DNA of 6,431 bases from JBHJOF01 sp050330055 (GCA_050330055.1 JBHJOF010000207.1:1-6431), one strand, 5' to 3'; shown: positions 1 to 5,839, counted from the first letter of the stretch. Notes: generated by a model not told the origin, from the letters alone. Made by a program: numbers and translations.

Positions 1-1278
1 CGGCGCCAGTGCCGGCAGCCGGCCGGTCCTGCTCTGGCCCGGCAGCACGGGGGTGTCCGCTGCGCCGCGCGGCAGGCCGCGCAACAACACGCTTGCCTGC
101 ACGCTGAGAGCGACGAAGCGCTGCCCGCCCCCAGATCCTTTGGCGCTGTTGTCGCGCAGGCGCAGGCTGGCGCGATCGAGATCGACGTCGGCCCAGGTCA
201 GTGCCAGCAGCTCGGCGCTACGGCAACCGGTCAACACCATGAGGCGAAGCGCCGCGACGGCGCCCGGATCGGCGCCCTCCAGCTCGGCCGACACCAGCGC
301 GCCACCGAGCCGCTCCAGCTCGCCGGCGCTCGGCGGTTGAAGTGTGCGGTGCGGGGCCGCGCGGCGCACGCCGCGCACCGGGTTGCGCTCGATGAGACCG
401 CGCTTGACCGCAAAGCCGAAGATCGCGCTGAGCAGGCCAAGGGTGCGCGCTGCGGTGCCGGCGCCGCCAGTGACGATGGCGCGGCCACGCGGCCGCGTGC
501 GCACGTCGGTTGCGGTCTCGCCGGCCGTCACCGCGGCGGCGAAGCCTTCGATGTCGGCGCTGGTGACGCCGGCGATGCGCTTGCCGCCGAGCAGCGGCTT
601 GATGTGCCGTTCAATGCGGCCGCGGTCGGTCGCGAGCGTGCTCGCCCGCTTGGCGCCGCAGCCCTCCTTCAGGTAGCGGTCGCAGAGCTCGGCCAGGGTG
701 ATATTGCGGCGCGGCGGTGGTGCTGCGGCCGGGCCGCCGCCGGCGGCGATCTCGGCCAGCAGGCGCTGGGCCTCGCGCCGCGCACCGTCGGGCTGCCACT
801 CTGCGCCGTGCGTGCCGATGGTGATCCAGCGCTGGCGCCGGCCGATCCGGGCCTTCAGGAAATAGACCTTGGTGACCCGCTGGCAGCGCGCGCCGAAGCC
901 GGTAACCTCGCGGTCCCAGGCGATCTCGCCGGGTTTCAGGCCCTCGACCACGGCGGAGGTGAGGCGCCGGCGGCGGCGCGCGCCGCGGCCCCTGTCGCCG
1001 CCCGCATCGGCCGCGCGCAGCAGCTCGGCCTTGAGCCGCCAGGCTTCGGAGCGGGCCGTCTCGGGGGTCCAGGGTTCGCCGTGGCGGCCGATTACGGTGC
1101 GCCGCCGCTCGCCGCCGATCGCGGTCTCCAGGAAATAGAGCTTGCCGTCGTCGCCGGCGGCAATGCCGAAGCCCTGCAGCTCGCTGTCCCAGATCACCTC
1201 GCCGTGGCGCAGCCGCCAGACCAGGCTGCGGGTGATCTGCCGTTCCGTGCCAGTCTCGCCGCGGCCAAAGGGCCCCAT
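1..1278 (-). CDS. Tyrosine-type site-specific integrase with two tandem Arm domains (3'-truncated by window edge)
   Basis: Recombinase expected to insert or excise a mobile element by DNA strand exchange. I translated 426 codons from the ATG at 1276-1278; the frame stays open to base 1. Residues 15-91 and 106-178 are two copies of an Arm DNA-binding domain: each has GE(V/I)xWDxE, then GFG, then YFL, then an IGxHG motif with W three residues on, then AR.EA.RL. The SAM-like core-binding domain spans about 188-305 (ITLAELCDRYLKEG, then RPRGRAIVTGGAGTAAR). The catalytic domain starts near 312, with the box I Arg at R353 (LTGCRSAELLALTW) and the probable beta-hairpin Lys at K380. The HxxR, His/Trp and Tyr motifs lie outside the window, so activity cannot be judged. 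The start is supported by GAGGGG a few bases upstream and an in-frame TAG further up. Duplicated Arm domains are unusual for the family. The class is secure; the element it serves is unknown. Confidence 0.93.
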   Translation of the reverse strand, partial: MGPFGRGETGTERQITRSLVWRLRHGEVIWDSELQGFGIAAGDDGKLYFLETAIGGERRRTVIGRHGEPWTPETARSEAWRLKAELLRAADAGGDRGRGARRRRRLTSAVVEGLKPGEIAWDREVTGFGARCQRVTKVYFLKARIGRRQRWITIGTHGAEWQPDGARREAQRLLAEIAAGGGPAAAPPPRRNITLAELCDRYLKEGCGAKRASTLATDRGRIERHIKPLLGGKRIAGVTSADIEGFAAAVTAGETATDVRTRPRGRAIVTGGAGTAARTLGLLSAIFGFAVKRGLIERNPVRGVRRAAPHRTLQPPSAGELERLGGALVSAELEGADPGAVAALRLMVLTGCRSAELLALTWADVDLDRASLRLRDNSAKGSGGGQRFVALSVQASVLLRGLPRGAADTPVLPGQSRTGRLPALAP

Positions 1279-1280
1279 GC

Positions 1281-1288
1281 TTCCCCTC
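1281..1288 (-). promoter_or_regulatory. Ribosome binding site of the integrase
   Basis: On the minus strand GAGGGGAA ends two bases before the ATG at 1278, with its GAGG core six bases from the start codon. It is the best Shine-Dalgarno match in this leader and fixes the chosen start. Confidence 0.6.
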
Positions 1289-1384
1289 GCGGGCTTGAGT
1301 ATTGCGCCGCCTGTCCAAAGCCACTGCCTAGCAACCAGACGGGTGATCTAGTAAACGCCTACCAGCCCTGTGGAAACAAGTGGT

Positions 1385-1398
1385 GGCAAGGTCTTGCC
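1385..1398. repeat. Perfect short inverted repeat GGCAAG-GT-CTTGCC upstream of the integrase
   Basis: Six-base arms around a two-base centre, lying about 107 bp upstream of the integrase ATG and 82 bp downstream of the MFS stop. It could be a repressor or excisionase-type operator, or a weak hairpin at the end of the MFS transcript. There is no T-run after it on the minus strand, so an intrinsic terminator is unlikely. Its function is not shown by the sequence. Confidence 0.35.
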
Positions 1399-1428
1399 CA
1401 GAATTATCACAGCGACCAGGTACTCCAC

Positions 1429-1448
1429 CGCACGACACGTGCCGTGCG
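1429..1448. repeat. 20-bp near-perfect palindrome centred on CACGTG
   Basis: Nine of ten base pairs match across the centre (1438/1439); only 1435/1442 (A/C) fails. It sits 31 bp after the MFS stop codon and 150 bp before the integrase ATG. As RNA it would give a six-base GC stem (CGCACG/CGTGCG) with an eight-base loop but no U-tract. A dimeric-regulator operator or a Rho-independent-like 3' hairpin are both possible. Confidence 0.35.
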
Positions 1449-1479
1449 AGGCACCCGTGGCGGCGCCCCCGGCATAATC

Positions 1480-2766
1480 CTAACCGACCGATGCGCCGGG
1501 CCGCCGGCCGGCGATCAGGAACCAGAGGAAGGCGGCCGTCTCGAGCGCCAGCACGATGCCGAAGGCGGCGCTGTAGGCGTCCGGCAGGTAGCCGCCGTCC
1601 GGCGCCAGCGGCCAGAAGTCGATGATCCAGCCGATGACGTACTGCGCGCCGAAGGCGCCGGAGAAGACCATGACGTTGAAGGCGGTGTTGGCGCGCCCGG
1701 CGCTGGCCACGCCGAAATGGCCCGAGAGCATGGGGAAGATCAGGATCGCCATGTTCGCGGTCAGCCCCATAAGCAGCCATGGCCAGGGCGACTGCGGCAT
1801 GAGCCGCAATACGATCACCGCCTGGGCCAGCAGCAGCAGGGCGGTGCCGACGGCCAGGATGCTGCCGAGGCCGACGCCGCGCCGGCCGAGGAAATCGGCG
1901 ACCAGGCCGGTCAGCACGAAGCCGGCGGTCATGGCGCCGGTCAGCAGCAGCAGATAGCTTGCCACCTGGTCGCGGTCGAAGCCGGCCACGTCGCTGAGCC
2001 AGGGGCCCGCCCAGAGACCCTGGATCGCCATCTGGGCGGCGAAGCAGGTGGCGCCCAGCGGCGCCAGGCGCCAGAACAGCGGGTCGCGGTAGATCTTCCC
2101 CAGACCGCTCGGCCTTGGCTGTGGGCCGCTCGCCGTTGCGCTGCCGGAGGCCGGCCGCTCGGGCACCACGAAGAAGATCAGGGCAGAGGCCGCCACCGTA
2201 GCGGCCGAGAGCCCGTAGAAGATGCCGCGCCAGTCGGTCACCTGCAGCAAGGCCTCGACCGGCGCCGTGGCCGACATGGCGCCGAGCCCGCCCATGGCCA
2301 CGAACCAGCCGTTGACCAGGGGCCAGCGCTCGCGCGGGAACCAGAGGGTGATGGCCTTGAGCGAGGCCATCAGGCCGCCGGCCACGCCCAGGCCGATCAG
2401 CGCCCGGCCGGCGACCAGCACCGCCTTGCTGTCGCCGAGCCCGAAGACCGCGGCGCCCAGTGCGGCGGACAACAGCAAGGCGCTTTGCACCCGGCGCGGC
2501 CCGAAGCGGTCGAGCAGCAGGCCGAGAGGGAGCTGGAAGGCGGCGAAGGCGAGGAAGTAGGCGGCAGTCAGGAGCCCCAGGTCGGAGGCCGTGAGGCCGA
2601 TGTCGGCGATCAACTGCGGTGCGATCACCGCGTTCACCGAGCGATAGAGGTAGGAGAGGTAGTAACCGCTGGTAAAGGGCAGGAAGACCGTCAGCACGAT
2701 CCGCAAGGTCGACGCGGGCGCGCGCCGGCCCGGCCCTCCCTGCGCGACGACGGTCACGCCGTCCAC
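1480..2766 (-). CDS. Major facilitator superfamily (MFS) transporter
   Basis: Inner-membrane secondary transporter of 428 residues, a usual MFS length, with about 12 predicted helices in two halves. The first half covers roughly residues 22-202; a basic, Pro-rich cytoplasmic loop follows at about 203-232; the second half covers 233-420. MFS motif A is intact between helices 2 and 3 (G82 to R92, GLLLDRFGPRR), and a weaker copy occurs between helices 8 and 9 (GLVADFLGRRG, 287-297). A motif B-like Arg-Gly pattern is at R121-G131. Substrate cannot be read from the sequence. The start is a GTG at 2764-2766, but no good Shine-Dalgarno lies before it; a second GTG three codons later (2755-2757) or a TTG at codon 21 are alternatives. 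It is transcribed toward the integrase but is separated from it by 201 bp, and it looks like an ordinary chromosomal gene. Confidence 0.93.
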   Translation of the reverse strand: MDGVTVVAQGGPGRRAPASTLRIVLTVFLPFTSGYYLSYLYRSVNAVIAPQLIADIGLTASDLGLLTAAYFLAFAAFQLPLGLLLDRFGPRRVQSALLLSAALGAAVFGLGDSKAVLVAGRALIGLGVAGGLMASLKAITLWFPRERWPLVNGWFVAMGGLGAMSATAPVEALLQVTDWRGIFYGLSAATVAASALIFFVVPERPASGSATASGPQPRPSGLGKIYRDPLFWRLAPLGATCFAAQMAIQGLWAGPWLSDVAGFDRDQVASYLLLLTGAMTAGFVLTGLVADFLGRRGVGLGSILAVGTALLLLAQAVIVLRLMPQSPWPWLLMGLTANMAILIFPMLSGHFGVASAGRANTAFNVMVFSGAFGAQYVIGWIIDFWPLAPDGGYLPDAYSAAFGIVLALETAAFLWFLIAGRRPGASVG

Positions 2767-2808
2767 CCCGGCTGGTGCAACGCTTCGGCCCGTGGCAAGG
2801 ACGACAAA

Positions 2809-2826
2809 GCCCCCTTGAACGGGGGC
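2809..2826 (-). promoter_or_regulatory. GC hairpin in the MFS 5' leader, possible attenuator
   Basis: GCCCCC and GGGGGC flank a six-base loop, giving a perfect six-pair GC stem. On the minus strand it is followed by TTTGT, a short and imperfect U-tract. It lies 43 bases upstream of the MFS GTG, so it would be in the MFS leader if transcription starts in the A/T-rich patch at 2929-2996. It could be an attenuator, a weak terminator or a structural element; no recognised riboswitch fold was seen around it. Confidence 0.3.
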
Positions 2827-2928
2827 CTGGTGGCGATCTCAGGCATCGGCGGAGCATGCCACGGCGCCGCGGAATTGAAAGGCCCGAGGCGTCCCCAGCC
2901 CTTGCCCGGGCCGGCGGCGGCGCCGCAT

Positions 2929-2996
2929 TCACATAAAATTATCCACGTTTTCGAGTTACTTGCGTCATTCCTTTAACGGATTTTCAAGGGCCGCTC
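2929..2996. promoter_or_regulatory. A/T-rich divergent promoter region between the MFS gene and the 3037 gene
   Basis: This is the clearest low-GC patch in a roughly 70% GC window, and it lies between two divergent genes. On the minus strand GATAAT (2938-2943) is a good -10, with ATGACG (2963-2968) as a poor -35 across a long 19-bp spacer. On the plus strand TTTAAC (2972-2977) with TTTCGA (2949-2954), spacer 17, is weak. The location is convincing; the exact hexamers are guesses. The rest of 2767-3036 holds the hairpin at 2809-2826 and the Shine-Dalgarno at 3024-3030, and I see no gene. Confidence 0.35.
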
Positions 2997-3023
2997 TGGC
3001 ACAACAAGCAAAAGCAAAAGATC

Positions 3024-3030
3024 AGGAGGA
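3024..3030 (+). promoter_or_regulatory. Strong Shine-Dalgarno AGGAGGA deciding the GTG start at 3037
   Basis: AGGAGGA ends six bases before the GTG at 3037-3039. This spacing favours GTG over the in-frame ATG five codons later (3052) and over the earlier TTG-initiated reading in another frame at 2960. Confidence 0.75.
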
Positions 3031-3036
3031 GCGCCC

Positions 3037-3513
3037 GTGGCAAGCGAGGAAATGCAGGCAGACTGGACTCAAGCCCCGGCCAGCCTGGCCGCCCAATCCT
3101 CCCCCGCGGCGCCTTGCCTATCGCCCGCAGCGACATCCTCCGCCACAGCCGCAGCGCCTCGCTTCAGCGAACCCAGGCTGGTGCGCCGCCGCCCCGATCC
3201 CTTCCTCGACACCTACCTCAAGTGGATCGACCCGCGCGTTGCCGCCAGCTTCACGGAGGAGCAGCGGCGCGCCATCCGCACCATGTTCGACGGCCGCGCC
3301 GCGCGGCGCCATCCCGTCGACATCCGGCACAGCGTGGGCTTCGGCCGCCACCGCTTCTACCTGGTCATCCTGGGCGGGCGGGAGCGCCGCCTGCTGCCCA
3401 AGTCGAGGCCGCAGGGCGCGCTGTCGCAGATCGCCAGCCTGGCCGGCTATCTCGCGCTCACCGGCGGCCTGCTGGCCGCGCTGGCCGTGCTCGTCTATCA
3501 CTTCAAGGGCTGA
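3037..3513 (+). CDS. Conserved hypothetical protein with one C-terminal transmembrane helix
   Basis: A 158-residue protein of unknown function. Residues 1-45 are an Ala/Pro/Ser-rich, probably disordered leader with no signal peptide. Residues about 50-120 form a compact basic and aromatic core with RRRPDPFLDTYLKWIDP, SFTEEQRRAIR, HPVDIRHS and GRHRFYLVILGGRERR. A hydrophobic helix at about 132-154 is followed by a short KG tail, so the protein is probably tail-anchored with the bulk in the cytoplasm. From memory, small proteobacterial proteins share this HPxDxRxS...YLVxLxGxExR pattern and are uncharacterised; no enzymatic motif is visible. A strong Shine-Dalgarno precedes the GTG start. mmcB follows 39 bp later on the same strand, so the two may share a transcript. 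Coding status is supported by the Shine-Dalgarno, the codon bias and the clear domain layout. Confidence 0.82.
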   Translation: MASEEMQADWTQAPASLAAQSSPAAPCLSPAATSSATAAAPRFSEPRLVRRRPDPFLDTYLKWIDPRVAASFTEEQRRAIRTMFDGRAARRHPVDIRHSVGFGRHRFYLVILGGRERRLLPKSRPQGALSQIASLAGYLALTGGLLAALAVLVYHFKG

Positions 3514-3552
3514 GCCCATCAAAGGCTGAGTCGGGCACCGAGCTGGTCTATC

Positions 3553-4068
3553 ATGGCGCCCGTCGCCATGAGCAACCAGCACCTCAGCGAAGACCGGTCC
3601 CGCGCCGCACCCGACCTTGCCCTCCCGGAGGGCACCGGGAGCGTGCCGTTGCTGGGCGCCGAGCAGATCGCACGCGGCGTCTGCCGCTCGCTCGGCGAGC
3701 TGGGCGTCGCCACACTGACCGAGTTCACCCTGCGCTCGGGCCGGCGGGTCGACGTGATCGGGCTCGATCTCAACGGCGAGATCACCATCATCGAGGTCAA
3801 GAGCTCGCTGGCCGACTTCCGCAGCGACGGCAAGTGGCACGAGTACCTGGACTATTGTGACCGTTTCTACTTCGCGGTGGCGGCCGATTTCCCGCGCGAA
3901 GTGCTGCCCGAGGACTGCGGCCTGATGGTGGCCGATGCCTATGGCGCGGCGATCCTGCGCGAGGCGCCGGTGACGCGCCTGAACGGCAGCCGCCGCAAGG
4001 CCCAGACGCTGCGCTTCGCGCTCGCCGCCGCCCTGCGCCTCGGCGCGCTGACCGACCCGCAGCTCTAG
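3553..4068 (+). CDS. mmcB: MmcB family DNA repair protein (PD-(D/E)XK nuclease-like fold)
   Basis: A 171-residue protein matching the MmcB/DUF1052 family. In Caulobacter the family member is SOS-regulated and contributes to mitomycin C resistance. The core at residues 36-168 is well conserved: ARGVCRSLGELG, then TEFTLRSGRRVDVIGLD, then GEITIIEVKSSLADFR, then KWHEYLDYCDRFYFAV, then EDCGLMVADAYGAAILREAP, then RRKAQTLRFALAAALRL. E57, D67, E81 and K83 fit a PD-(D/E)XK-type metal-binding site, so it may act on damaged DNA; nuclease activity is inferred from the fold. The first ATG (3553) gives 30 poorly conserved residues before the core; the ATG at 3568 is an equal alternative, and neither has a clear Shine-Dalgarno. 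No GTTC-N7-GTTC alphaproteobacterial LexA box is visible in the 39 bp before it or ahead of the upstream gene. Its TAG stop overlaps the stop of the convergent SIS gene. Confidence 0.9.
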   Translation: MAPVAMSNQHLSEDRSRAAPDLALPEGTGSVPLLGAEQIARGVCRSLGELGVATLTEFTLRSGRRVDVIGLDLNGEITIIEVKSSLADFRSDGKWHEYLDYCDRFYFAVAADFPREVLPEDCGLMVADAYGAAILREAPVTRLNGSRRKAQTLRFALAAALRLGALTDPQL

Positions 4069-4664
4069 GCGGGGTCTCGGACCAGCCCCAGGCGCCGCTC
4101 CAGCGCGGCGCAGAAGATCTGCCCGATGGTCACGTGCATCTCGAGGATACGCGCGCCGTCGTCGGACGGCACCATGAGCAGCGGATCGGCGATGCCGGCC
4201 AGGTCGCCCCCGTCGCTGCCGGTGAAGGCCGCGGGCACCAGGCCAACGTTGCGCGCCGCTTCCAAGCCCAGGGTCACGTTGGTGCTGCGCTCGGCGGCGC
4301 AGAGCCCGACCGCCAGGTCGCCGCGGCGCCCCAGCGCCCGGATCTGGCGGACGAAGAGCTGGTCGAAGCCGAGCGCATTGCCGATCGCGGTCAGGGTCGC
4401 GCTGTTGCTGCTCAGCGCCAGGGCGGCGATCGGCGCACGGCTTTCACGCTGACGCACTGTCAAGGCGGCAGCCAGCTGCTGCGCCACGCCGGCGCTGACG
4501 CCATTGCCGAAGAACAGGATCTTGCCGCCCTGCTCGACGGCCCGCGCCGCCAGCTCGACCAGGCGGGCGAGCGGCGCGCGCACCGCCTCGCGCGTGGCGG
4601 CGACCAGCGCGGCGTGCGCGCCGAAGGCATCGTCGATGAAGCGATCGCAGTCGAAGCCGGGCAC
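4065..4664 (-). CDS. SIS-domain protein of the GmhA/DiaA family with a degenerate active site
   Basis: A 199-residue, full-length relative of GmhA (sedoheptulose-7-phosphate isomerase, first step of ADP-heptose synthesis) and of DiaA (a DnaA-binding paralog). The fold is clear: an N-terminal helix region, GKILFFGNGVSA (47-58), LTAIGNALGFDQLFVRQIRALGR (91-113), GDLAVG, FTGSDGGDLAGIAD and a C-terminal RILEMHVTIGQIFCAALE. By hand alignment to E. coli GmhA the metal or catalytic positions His61, Glu65, Gln172 and His180 are here Q63, A67, L174 and Q182. The STSGNS phosphate loop reads CAAERS (122-127). Only S57 of the first loop survives. Heptose isomerase activity is therefore unlikely; a binding or regulatory role, as in DiaA, is plausible. 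The start is GTG at 4662-4664 with AAAGGA (4674-4679) nine bases upstream. No LPS genes are adjacent. Confidence 0.88.
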   Translation of the reverse strand: MPGFDCDRFIDDAFGAHAALVAATREAVRAPLARLVELAARAVEQGGKILFFGNGVSAGVAQQLAAALTVRQRESRAPIAALALSSNSATLTAIGNALGFDQLFVRQIRALGRRGDLAVGLCAAERSTNVTLGLEAARNVGLVPAAFTGSDGGDLAGIADPLLMVPSDDGARILEMHVTIGQIFCAALERRLGLVRDPA

Positions 4665-4673
4665 GAGCAGGCG

Positions 4674-4679
4674 TCCTTT
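4674..4679 (-). promoter_or_regulatory. Ribosome binding site AAAGGA of the SIS-domain gene
   Basis: Nine bases upstream of the GTG at 4664 on the minus strand; it supports that start over later in-frame codons. A short direct repeat (CTAGGCTAGG on the minus strand, near 4705-4713) lies just upstream, but no convincing -35/-10 pair was found. Confidence 0.5.
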
Positions 4680-4839
4680 CGCCGCGCTCCGTCGCGGATT
4701 GCCCTAGCCTAGCCTGGATCGGCCCGCACGATAAGTGCAACGGCAGAAGAAATGTCGGGTTGATCGAGCACTTCATTCGCTGTCACGCCCGGACTCGATC
4801 GACTGCTGCGCGGTCATGAAGGGGAATCCGCTTTCTGTT

Positions 4840-4979
4840 GTCCGCTTCGCGGACGCCCCCCACCCTGCCCTCCCCCTCGAGGGGGGAGGGAAAAACAAGC
4901 GCGGCGGCACCTTGTTCACCTCCCCCCTCGAGGGGGAGGTCGGCGCGAAGCGCCGGGTGGGGGGCTGGCGCGAGGCGCC
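4840..4979. repeat. REP/BIME-like composite inverted repeat
   Basis: The element is mirrored about roughly 4905. GCCCCCCACCC at 4855-4865 is inverted at 4955-4965. A 21-bp XhoI-site-centred palindrome (CCT, C5, TCGA, G6, AGG) at 4869-4889 is exactly inverted at 4919-4939. AACAAG at 4894-4899 pairs with CTTGTT at 4911-4916. Small hairpins bracket it: GTCCGC-TTC-GCGGAC at 4840-4854 on the left and GGCGC-GAG-GCGCC at 4967-4979 on the right. A further GGCGC-GAA-GCGCC (4942-4954) is inserted only in the right arm. On the minus strand the inner AACAAG/CTTGTT stem runs into TTTTT, so it may end transcripts of the phosphatase gene. This looks like a dispersed intergenic palindromic repeat, not a gene. 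The flanks, 4680-4839 and 4980-5029, show nothing else I can support. Confidence 0.8.
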
Positions 4980-5029
4980 GAAAGGGCATTTCGCCTATGC
5001 GATACTTGGTCGCGCCGGGTCGGGGCCAC

Positions 5030-5788
5030 TCACACCTGCAGGAAGAGCTGGGTATCGCCTTCGAGCGCCAGCGCGGTGAGCTGGCCGCCGTAGACCGCTC
5101 CGGTGTCGATGTCGATCCGGTTGGCGCGCCGCTCGGGCCGGCGCACCGGCGTGTGGCCGTGCACCACCAGCTTGCCGAAGTCCTCTGTCGAGCGCAGGAA
5201 GGGCTCACGAATCCAGAGCAGGTCGAGCGGGTCCTGCTGCTCGATCGGGATGCCGGGGCGCACGCCGGCATGGACGAAGAGATAGTCGCCCTCGACGTGG
5301 CTGAGCTTGAGGGCACAGAGGAAGTTGTGGTGCGCGCGCGGCATGACCTCACGGAAACGGGTGCGCAGCCATTCGGCACGGTTGGCGCCGGACGGCGCCT
5401 CGTGCGGGCTGACGCCATAGCTGGCCAGTGTGGCGTCGCCGCCGTTCATGGCCCAGCTCGGCAGCACCGTGCTGTCGGCGAGGAACTGCAGCAGGAAGGC
5501 TTCGTGGTTGCCCATCAGATGGATCGATTCGAAGCCGGGCAGCGGCTCCTCGATCAGATAGTCGATCACGTTGCGCGAGTCCGGTCCGCGGTCGACGTAG
5601 TCGCCGAGATAGACCACCACCTTGCGCAACCCCCTGTCGTTGCGCGCATCGGCATCGATCTCGCGGTGCAAGGCTTCGAGAAGGTCGAACCGGCCGTGGA
5701 TGTCGCCGACGGCGTAGACGCGCGTACCGGCCGGCACACGCGGCATGGCCTTGCCCGCCACCTGAGTGGATTGAAACAGCCCGAGCAC
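5030..5788 (-). CDS. PPP-family metallophosphatase (serine/threonine protein phosphatase-like)
   Basis: A 252-residue cytosolic phosphoesterase with a two-metal centre, of the bacterial PPP group that includes PrpA/PrpB, lambda phosphatase and ApaH. All signature motifs are present and spaced as expected: GDIHG (28-32), GDYVDRG (62-68), GNHE (93-96), HAG (173-175) and HGHT (210-213), followed by DTGAVYGG (228-235), which closes the fold. Likely substrates are phosphoproteins, though diadenosine polyphosphates cannot be excluded; family membership alone does not decide. The GTG at 5786-5788 is the first usable start after an in-frame TAG. The ATG at 5744-5746 (residue 15, MPRVPAG) is a reasonable alternative because the conserved part begins right after it. 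No strong Shine-Dalgarno precedes either. The gene lies 128 bp downstream of the HD-GYP-like gene on the same strand and may be read separately. Confidence 0.93.
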   Translation of the reverse strand: MLGLFQSTQVAGKAMPRVPAGTRVYAVGDIHGRFDLLEALHREIDADARNDRGLRKVVVYLGDYVDRGPDSRNVIDYLIEEPLPGFESIHLMGNHEAFLLQFLADSTVLPSWAMNGGDATLASYGVSPHEAPSGANRAEWLRTRFREVMPRAHHNFLCALKLSHVEGDYLFVHAGVRPGIPIEQQDPLDLLWIREPFLRSTEDFGKLVVHGHTPVRRPERRANRIDIDTGAVYGGQLTALALEGDTQLFLQV

Positions 5789-5839
5789 GTTGCGATCCCA
5801 TTCGCGCCAGGGGTTGGGCCCGGCGGGGCCTCCCCGAGT

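Noticed and set aside
1279..1479. Search for a tRNA or tmRNA attachment site beside the integrase
   Set aside because: No T-arm GGTTCRA-type motif with flanking stem, acceptor stem or CCA end could be found on either strand.
1328..2932. A 534-codon minus-strand open frame over the MFS gene
   Set aside because: Arg/Pro-rich shadow in another frame of the MFS gene, whose own frame has transporter helices and motif A.
2939..2947. TTATCCACG, an 8 of 9 match to a DnaA box
   Set aside because: Single site in an A/T-rich promoter patch, with no cluster of boxes, no AT-rich unwinding element and no dnaA or other origin genes.
337..2976. An 879-codon plus-strand open frame covering the integrase and MFS regions
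   Set aside because: It is antisense to two clear genes, has a composition typical of a GC-rich shadow frame (Ala/Gly/Arg/Gln), shows no domain, and has no ribosome binding site.
3507..3536. Repeated GGCTGAG at the end of the 3037 gene (a possible duplicated stop region or terminator)
   Set aside because: A short repeat and a four-pair hairpin over the stop codon with no T-run; easily explained by chance.
3118..3840. A 240-codon minus-strand open frame across the 3037 gene and mmcB
   Set aside because: Antisense shadow; the plus-strand frames carry the recognisable proteins and the Shine-Dalgarno.
4065..4664. Calling the SIS gene gmhA, the working heptose isomerase
   Set aside because: All four metal or catalytic positions and the phosphate loop are substituted, so the symbol would imply an activity the sequence does not support.
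4855..4965. C-rich repeats considered as a CRISPR array
   Set aside because: Only two copies, in inverted orientation and self-palindromic, with no direct repeat-spacer periodicity and no cas genes.
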